Under the pieces are notes generated by a model, which saw nothing but the letters and a program-made list of their open reading frames with translations, was not told where the DNA came from and did not search any database. The position numbers were made by a program, and so were the translations under genes. Of a DNA stretch of 64,000 nucleotides, positions 58,692-64,000 are shown in pieces. Each line of letters starts with the position of its first letter. Positions within the stretch are counted from its first letter, which is position 1. Origin of the DNA: Halovenus halobia (GTDB lineage Archaea; Halobacteriota; Halobacteria; Halobacteriales; Haloarculaceae); contig NZ_JBLKOA010000001.1 of NCBI RefSeq assembly GCF_051414135.1, positions 682,001-746,000 on the forward strand, given 5' to 3'.

Positions 58692-61600
58692 TTAGGCGTC
58701 GATAGTCAGTTTCTCGTCTTCGATGCCGTCAACCGAGAGATTCGCCTCGGCGCTGTCTGCAACCTCGTAGCGCAAGGTCTGCTCGTCGCCGCTGTCGACG
58801 GTTGGATTCCACTTAATGAACCACTCGCCGTCCATCTCGATGACCTGCGCGTCGCCGTTGGTCTCTGGTTCGGCGCTGACGATTTCGGTAATCTCCAACT
58901 CAGCCTGTGTGTCTGAGTTGTTCTCAACAGTCACTTCCATGGCCCCGTCAGACTCCTCTCGCTCGACGAGCACGTCGTTCATGATGCGGGCGAGTGTGCC
59001 GTCGATTTCGAGCTCCTCGTTCTCCGTGACGCTGGTGAGTTTCTCGGCCATCTCCGGGAGGATAGTCGCGAGTTTGTCCTGCTTTTGTCGGCGCTGTTGC
59101 ATCGAGCGACGCTTGTTGAGGAAGCTCTTGAGTTCGCGAGCCGCCTCGCGGACTGCCAGTTCGATTTCGTGTTCGATCTCCGGAACGTTCGCAACGGCGT
59201 CTTTGGACTCACTCGTGAACGGAACGTTTGTCGACGCGATGTGGACCATAATCACTGCGGGTCCGTTCGGAAGACCGCTGCCGCCGGGTTGGTCGAGTCC
59301 GTAGTTCCGCCAGCCGATATCTTTCAGCACGTCAGTTGTCGCACACGCGCCGCGCTGGTAGACCAGCGGGACACGATTGGCAAAGCGCATCACGTCCGCC
59401 TTGCCGCCGTCTTCGAGTTCGCCGCCGTAGGCAATTCCCGCTTCGACGATGAATGGGTCGCCGCCGTGGACTGCGGCGTCTCGGGTCGAAGCCGCGTAGA
59501 AATCCGCGTCGTACTCCTTGCGGAGGCCAGCCTCGACCAGTTCGTCCGTAATCGGTGCCAGACAGTCTGTCGGCGGCGAGATGATGTCTGTCTCTCGCAT
59601 CGCCGTCAGCAGTTCAGAGGCTGCGTCGCGGTCGGACGCGATCTCAGTGATCTGTGGCGGGTCGTCCGGAACCTTCGAGGCCGTCTCCCACAGTGCCTCG
59701 GTGATGTTCTCTCGGGCGGTGTCGCCGAACGTTGCGTCGTCGCGGTCCTCGGTCATCTCCGCCGCCCGGTCGACGAAACGGCGCACTTCGTTCTCGACGA
59801 AGCGGTGTCGGTCACCGGTCTCGAACTTGGCCGCGAGTCGCTCGGCCATCGCCTGTATCACTGCATCGTCCTTTCGCTTCGTCGTCACGTCGTCGATGAG
59901 CGCGTAGATGTCTGACTCCCGCTCGTCGGTTATCGCCGACCACGCGGCGTCTCTGGCCTTCTCACGGACCGTCGCGCCGAAGGTCGTGCCGTGCTCGGTC
60001 TGGATGTCGTCGGCAGTCTCCTCGATGATGGTGGTCAGTTCGTGATGGGCGAGTCGCTCGTGGTCCTGAATCGCGTCGAGTACGCGCTCGGCAAAGTCGG
60101 CAGTGACCTCAGTTCCCTTGTTGGCGACTGCGTCGGTGATTGCCGCTTCGATATCGGCGTCTTCGTGGGCTTCTGGTGGCCGCCAGCGTAGCTCACGGCC
60201 GTAATGTCGGTCGTTGAACGCTTCGATAACCGAATCGGCGGTCTTCTGGCCGACCCGGGTAAACTCTCCCTGCATAAACCCTGACAGCGAGTACGAATCG
60301 GTCGACTCGGCCATCTTGATCAGCGTCCCGAGTTCGACGCCGTGTGGGTGTGGGCGAATTTCTTCCGTCTCCGCCGGGAGTTGGTCCGTCGCACGCTCGA
60401 ATTTGAACTCTGCTTTCGGCTCGCGCAACTCCAGTCGGGCGTGTGGGTTGACGACCGCAGTATGTTTGATGTAGTCGTGGAGTTGCTGTCGAGCACGCAT
60501 GTTCGCCTCCATCTCCAGTTCGATACGCGTGCCGTGTGGACGGTCCCACGAGGTTGGCTCCTCGGCGCTAATCTCCGGTTCGTTTGTCTCAGTGTCGACA
60601 ATCAACTCGAAATACTGTGCCTGCTCACCCCCCTCCGTCCGTGAGGTGATTCGCGCTGGCTTGCCCGATGTCAACTGCGAGTACAGCACTGCTGCGGAGA
60701 TACCGATTCCCTGCTGTCCGCGGCTGTTTTTGACAGACAGCGCCCCGTCGTTCACGACGACGAAGTTCTCGTCGCGGCCGGTCGCTCCCGGAACAGAGAT
60801 GTCGTAGACGTACTCCGGCGGCTCCGTCTTGCGGACCTCTTTTACTGGCAGGAGACACACGTCCGTCTCCGTAATACCCTGCAGACGCTTGATGTGCTCC
60901 CAGACGTCTCTGAGCGTCTCTGTGGGGCGATGTTTCTCGTCCAACAGTCCTATCTCTTCGAGATTGTGAACGTACCGCGGTTTCTCGACGCAGTTTCCGT
61001 CGAGCGCCTCTTCGATGAGCGACTGGTACACCTCGGCGTGTTCGAGTGACGAGCCGACTCCGACCCCCATCAGCAATCCGGGTATTGAATCCGGGACGGT
61101 TTCGTGCGAAACCTCTCCGACCGCGAGTTCTTCGAGCAACGATGTCGGCACTCGCTTGTATCGCTGTTCGCCAGCGTCCAGCGAGCGCTCGAATTCGTCG
61201 AGGGTTTCGACGTCACCGCCGTAAACTTTCGTCCGGTACTGTGTAGTCGTTCCGTCGCCGTAGCCGTTAGTCGACTCAGTCTGTTCGGTGCTGGCGAGCA
61301 CCCCCTGCATATTCCAGAGTACCGAGAGCTGGCGCGCGAGCCGCTCGCTCACCGTCGTGTGAGAGAGTTCGTTGCTCGGATGGCTGTCGGAGCCGTCCCC
61401 TTGGTACAGTGCCGTAATGAACTCGCGCTGGTGCTCCAGAGAAACCCGGAAGACGAACTCGGGTATTTGTTTTGTTTCGGCGGCGTCGCCACAGACGCTC
61501 TCCAGAAACAGCGCCAGCGGCGAATCGAAGGCTTTGACCCGGGTCGAGTTTCGCTCGCGCTGGACCGTCGTCGACTCCGTTCCCAGCGCCGCGAACGTCT

Positions 61601-62786
61601 GTTCCGTGTGTTCGATCAACTCCTGCTCGTGTGAGCCGAACGTCAGGCCGACCTGTCGCGGTCCGGCGTGTCCTTCGGCGACGTAGTAGCCGAGTAACCG
61701 CATGAAATCCGTAGAAACTGGTACCGTGACCGGGAGTTCAGTCGCCTCTCCGCCGACCTGGTACGTTCGAAACGTACAGTCCCGCGTCGCGGCGAGAGAC
61801 TCCCAGCCGAGTTCGAGAACGGTCTCGACCGGCAGATACCCGTCTTTTAGGTAGTTCGTTTCGAGGCTGTCTTTGAGGATATCGACCCCGTTGTACCGGT
61901 AGTACGTCCGCTTTCGGTCGCTCTCCGGCGAAGGCTTCTTGCGTACGTTCTCGCCGTCACGAATTCGTTCGAGGTCAGAGGACTCGAATCCGTACACGTA
62001 GGCTCGCCGGTCCTCGAACTGAGACGGGCGGAGGTGTTCGAGCAGATTCACCTCCGAGAGCGAATCCTCGGGCGTCGGGAGCGAGCGCGGCGCGAGAACG
62101 GTGTCGCCGGGTTCGAGAGCCCCCGCCGCTACTTCTGTCGTCTCGCCGTCGGCGCTGACCGAGAACAGGCTGTGGTTGCCCGTGACTTCGACCGTCCGGC
62201 CCCTCTCCGTCAGTATTTCGTAGGTCTGTTCGTCGGTTTCGTGCCGAATTGCGTGGGTGACCGGTTGCCAGGTCATCTCGTGGGTCTCGCGGTCGAACGA
62301 CGGCACCTCGATGCCCGCCGGCACGCGGCGACCGGCCTCGCCGTCTTCGGGCAGATAGGCGTCACACAACACACCGATGGGAACAGTATCGACCTCGCCG
62401 TCACGTCGGACCAGCAGCTCCTGGTCGGGCGTTAGCGACTGCTCGCGTTTGTGAAATCGTGAGCCGTAGAGCAGTTTCCCGAAGACTTTCGGCACCTGTT
62501 CTTTGGTAATTCCCGGGCCGTTGTCCTCGATAACGAGCGTGTAGTAGTCGCGGTTTTCCTCGATTTCGACGTAAATATCCGGCAGAATACCGGCTTCCTC
62601 ACAGGCGTCGAGCGAGTTGTCGACCCCTTCCTTGACCGCAGTAACAAGCCCCCGGGCCCCCGAATCGAACCCGAGCATATGCTTGTTCTTCTCGAAGAAC
62701 TCGGCGATGGAGATAGAACGCTGGCTCTCGGCCAGCTCCTCGGCAACGCCTCCATCGTCGCCGAGCTGAGACTGATATGATGTCAT
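58692..62786 (-). CDS. top6B: DNA topoisomerase VI subunit B with intein
   Basis: A 1364-residue precursor; the extein is 793 residues. The GHKL ATPase N-box is EGVDNSLDACEEAG and the G1 box is EDNGPGI. After KREQ (residue 116) a 571-residue intein interrupts the ATP lid, and the extein resumes as SRGQQGIGISAAVLYSQL (G2 box). H2TH and transducer domains follow, then an unusually long acidic middle (residues about 890-1020 of the precursor) and a C-terminal Ig-like domain (AMEVTVENNSDTQAELEITE). With Top6A it relaxes and decatenates DNA using ATP. Splicing is needed for a working ATP site. Confidence 0.97.
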   Translation of the reverse strand: MTSYQSQLGDDGGVAEELAESQRSISIAEFFEKNKHMLGFDSGARGLVTAVKEGVDNSLDACEEAGILPDIYVEIEENRDYYTLVIEDNGPGITKEQVPKVFGKLLYGSRFHKREQSLTPDQELLVRRDGEVDTVPIGVLCDAYLPEDGEAGRRVPAGIEVPSFDRETHEMTWQPVTHAIRHETDEQTYEILTERGRTVEVTGNHSLFSVSADGETTEVAAGALEPGDTVLAPRSLPTPEDSLSEVNLLEHLRPSQFEDRRAYVYGFESSDLERIRDGENVRKKPSPESDRKRTYYRYNGVDILKDSLETNYLKDGYLPVETVLELGWESLAATRDCTFRTYQVGGEATELPVTVPVSTDFMRLLGYYVAEGHAGPRQVGLTFGSHEQELIEHTEQTFAALGTESTTVQRERNSTRVKAFDSPLALFLESVCGDAAETKQIPEFVFRVSLEHQREFITALYQGDGSDSHPSNELSHTTVSERLARQLSVLWNMQGVLASTEQTESTNGYGDGTTTQYRTKVYGGDVETLDEFERSLDAGEQRYKRVPTSLLEELAVGEVSHETVPDSIPGLLMGVGVGSSLEHAEVYQSLIEEALDGNCVEKPRYVHNLEEIGLLDEKHRPTETLRDVWEHIKRLQGITETDVCLLPVKEVRKTEPPEYVYDISVPGATGRDENFVVVNDGALSVKNSRGQQGIGISAAVLYSQLTSGKPARITSRTEGGEQAQYFELIVDTETNEPEISAEEPTSWDRPHGTRIELEMEANMRARQQLHDYIKHTAVVNPHARLELREPKAEFKFERATDQLPAETEEIRPHPHGVELGTLIKMAESTDSYSLSGFMQGEFTRVGQKTADSVIEAFNDRHYGRELRWRPPEAHEDADIEAAITDAVANKGTEVTADFAERVLDAIQDHERLAHHELTTIIEETADDIQTEHGTTFGATVREKARDAAWSAITDERESDIYALIDDVTTKRKDDAVIQAMAERLAAKFETGDRHRFVENEVRRFVDRAAEMTEDRDDATFGDTARENITEALWETASKVPDDPPQITEIASDRDAASELLTAMRETDIISPPTDCLAPITDELVEAGLRKEYDADFYAASTRDAAVHGGDPFIVEAGIAYGGELEDGGKADVMRFANRVPLVYQRGACATTDVLKDIGWRNYGLDQPGGSGLPNGPAVIMVHIASTNVPFTSESKDAVANVPEIEHEIELAVREAARELKSFLNKRRSMQQRRQKQDKLATILPEMAEKLTSVTENEELEIDGTLARIMNDVLVEREESDGAMEVTVENNSDTQAELEITEIVSAEPETNGDAQVIEMDGEWFIKWNPTVDSGDEQTLRYEVADSAEANLSVDGIEDEKLTIDA
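60726..62438 (-). mobile_element. LAGLIDADG intein in top6B
   Basis: A 571-residue in-frame intein, residues 117-687 of the precursor. Block A starts SLTPDQELLVRRDGEV (Ser1 nucleophile), block B is VEVTGNHSLFSV (T-x-N-H), and block F/G is YVYDISVPGATGRDENF...NDGALSVKN followed by Ser+1. Two homing-endonuclease motifs lie between: RLLGYYVAEG and FITALYQGDGSD. The acidic residues (Glu, Asp) are kept, so the endonuclease may be active. The penultimate residue is Lys, not His. The insertion point is just before the conserved Ser-Arg-Gly-Gln-Gln of the ATP lid, a typical choice for inteins. Confidence 0.93.
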
Positions 62787-62840
62787 CGCCTCTCCCTACC
62801 CAGCCAACGCTTAAAGATTGTACGCAAGCGGGGTGAAACT

Positions 62841-62862
62841 GAAACCTCGACAGCGAGGTTTC
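62841..62862. promoter_or_regulatory. 9-bp inverted repeat between top6B and the phosphotransferase gene
   Basis: GAAACCTCG, loop ACAG, CGAGGTTTC: a perfect 9-bp repeat. It is about 25 bases upstream of a TATA-like element (CTTTAAGC on the minus strand, near 62810-62817) of top6B. It may be an operator for either divergent gene. Confidence 0.45.
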
Positions 62863-62928
62863 CAGCAACCAGAACAAATGGCCGCTTCCTTTCCAGCAAT
62901 AACATGAAACCCCTTCTGTGCTTAGCAA

Positions 62929-62935
62929 AGTATTT
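62929..62935 (+). promoter_or_regulatory. TATA box of the phosphotransferase gene
   Basis: GTATTTA centred about 29 bases before ATG 62961. The spacing fits a leaderless transcript starting at that codon. Confidence 0.45.
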
Positions 62936-62960
62936 ACAGCTCACTGGAATACGGCGAGTA

Positions 62961-64000
62961 ATGGCAACTGAATCAGACCTCGTCAACCACGAGAATCTCC
63001 GCTCGTTTCTGGCCGAGCATCTCGGAGAGACCGAGGACTTCGACGTACAGCGCCACGACCAGGGCTTCTCGAACGAGACGCTGTTCGTCACCTGGGGTGA
63101 CACGGAACTGGTCATCCGCCGCCCGCCAATCGGCGAGACGGCCGACACCGCCCACGATGTGCTTCGGGAGTACGAAGTCGCCGACGCATTGCAGGACACC
63201 GACGTTCCAGTCCCGAAGACGGTGGCAGCGACGGAAGACAGCGAGATAATCGGCGTACCGTTCTACGTCATGGAACGACTCGACGGCGACGTGCTCCGGT
63301 ACTCCGAGCCAGACCGCTTCGAGAATCCCGAGGCGCGTGCTGGAATCGGGACAGAGATGATCGACACGCTCGCGTCGATTCACTCCGTCGAGTACGAGTC
63401 CCTTGGCCTCGGCGACTTTGGCAACCCAGATGGTTTCACCGAACGACAGGTCGAACGCTGGCAGGGCCAGTTCGAGTGGGCCTTCGAGGAGACAACTGCG
63501 TCTCGCGAGGTTCCCGAGATTGCAGAAATTGGCGACTGGCTGGCCGACAATGTCCCAGACGAACCCGCCCACACGCTCGTCCACGGCGACTACAAACTGG
63601 ACAACGTCATTTTCGGTCCCGACGCCGACCCCGAACTCGCTGGTGTTCTCGACTGGGAGATGAGCACACTCGGCGACCCGCTCACCGACCTTGGCTGGTT
63701 CCTCTTTTTCTGGCTCGACCCGGTCGAGGGCGACCGCTCGCCGCTGATGCAAACCATGGCACCCACATTCCTCACGGGCGACGACTACCACTCACGTGAA
63801 GCGTTGGTCGACCGGTACGAGCAGCAAACCGGCGTCGAGGTAGAGAACCTCAAATTCTATCGCGTGCTCGCCGTCTACAAGATGGCCGCACTCGGCGAGA
63901 TGTTCTACGCTCGGTATCTCATGGGCAACAGCGACAGTACGTTCTACGCGATGATGGAAGACGGCGTCCCGCAACTGGCCAAGCACGCACTGGAAATTAT
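62961..64000 (+). CDS. APH-type phosphotransferase family protein (3' end outside window)
   Basis: At least 346 residues; no stop before the window edge. It is a kinase-fold protein of the APH/choline kinase group, closest in style to the ACAD10/11-like family. N-lobe: HDQGFSNETLFVTWGDTELV. Catalytic loop: LVHGDYKLDNVIF (H-G-D-x3-D-N). Metal motif: GVLDWEMSTLGDPLTDLGWF. Such proteins often sit with acyl-CoA dehydrogenases, and eukaryotic relatives phosphorylate 4-hydroxyacyl groups; a lipid or acyl substrate is possible here. ATG 62961 is supported by a TATA box at the right distance. Confidence 0.9.
   Translation, partial: MATESDLVNHENLRSFLAEHLGETEDFDVQRHDQGFSNETLFVTWGDTELVIRRPPIGETADTAHDVLREYEVADALQDTDVPVPKTVAATEDSEIIGVPFYVMERLDGDVLRYSEPDRFENPEARAGIGTEMIDTLASIHSVEYESLGLGDFGNPDGFTERQVERWQGQFEWAFEETTASREVPEIAEIGDWLADNVPDEPAHTLVHGDYKLDNVIFGPDADPELAGVLDWEMSTLGDPLTDLGWFLFFWLDPVEGDRSPLMQTMAPTFLTGDDYHSREALVDRYEQQTGVEVENLKFYRVLAVYKMAALGEMFYARYLMGNSDSTFYAMMEDGVPQLAKHALEI

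Overview
The window comes from the chromosome of a halophilic archaeon (class Halobacteria). The proteins are strongly acidic and the coding DNA is GC-rich. The gene content is archaeal: PCNA, NMD3, aIF-1A, topoisomerase VI, a DUF424 protein, methenyl-tetrahydromethanopterin cyclohydrolase and an HerA-like ATPase. There are also Tat-type lipoproteins, a type IV pilin and haloarchaeal transducers and kinases. I cannot assign a genus from sequence alone.

Layout. 1-2.5 kb: the start of a membrane protein, a Nudix hydrolase whose apparent start codon is ATA, a small hypothetical, and an ATPase_2/DUF234 protein behind three 15-bp tandem repeats. 2.5-6 kb: an AT-richer stretch with little coding, then a DUF5805 gene overlapping a tyrosine recombinase. 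6-18.5 kb: a soluble chemotaxis-type transducer, epoxide-hydrolase-like protein, amidohydrolase, UspA, BirA, tRNA-Leu(GAG), a membrane-tethered TRAM protein, ThpR, a TPR protein with DUF424, an SDR, AroA, a CinA domain, a membrane-anchored Mrr-type nuclease and DUF309. 18.6-21 kb: an operon of SDR reductase, thiolase and OB-fold partner, like the two-part ketothiolases used for polyhydroxyalkanoate or short-chain acyl-CoA work, followed by a convergent FAH-family protein. 21.8-25 kb: three P-loop genes on the minus strand (a RadA/KaiC-like protein with a broken Walker A, a MinD-like ATPase and an HerA-like ATPase). 25-33 kb: a TauE/SafE-like membrane protein, two sensor kinases, an eIF2B-like protein, a lipoprotein, a four-helix membrane protein and PCNA. 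32.6-38.4 kb: an M20 deacylase, an M32 carboxypeptidase, a secreted protein with a pilin, and a divergent membrane-bound HTH regulator. 38.5-40.3 kb: etfBA, with a 54-bp duplication of the etfA 3' end downstream. 40.7-48.9 kb: two lipoproteins, a dCache-type transducer, PspAB, NMD3, MscS, aIF-1A and a degenerate metallo-beta-lactamase-like protein. 49-57.6 kb: YchF, a ThDP enzyme, an acyl-CoA dehydrogenase/permease pair, a VOC protein, Mch and an MFS transporter behind a TetR-like operator. 57.6-62.8 kb: topoisomerase VI A and B, the B subunit carrying a 571-residue LAGLIDADG intein. The window ends inside an APH-type phosphotransferase gene.

Most of the window is ordinary haloarchaeal chromosome. 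I see no CRISPR array, no intact insertion sequence and no convincing provirus. The strongest unusual features are the intein inside the ATP-binding site of Top6B, the etfA 3'-end duplication around a palindromic intergenic repeat, the repeated Trp-acidic tail of the soluble transducer, the membrane-anchored Mrr-type nuclease, and several well-formed operator-like repeats.
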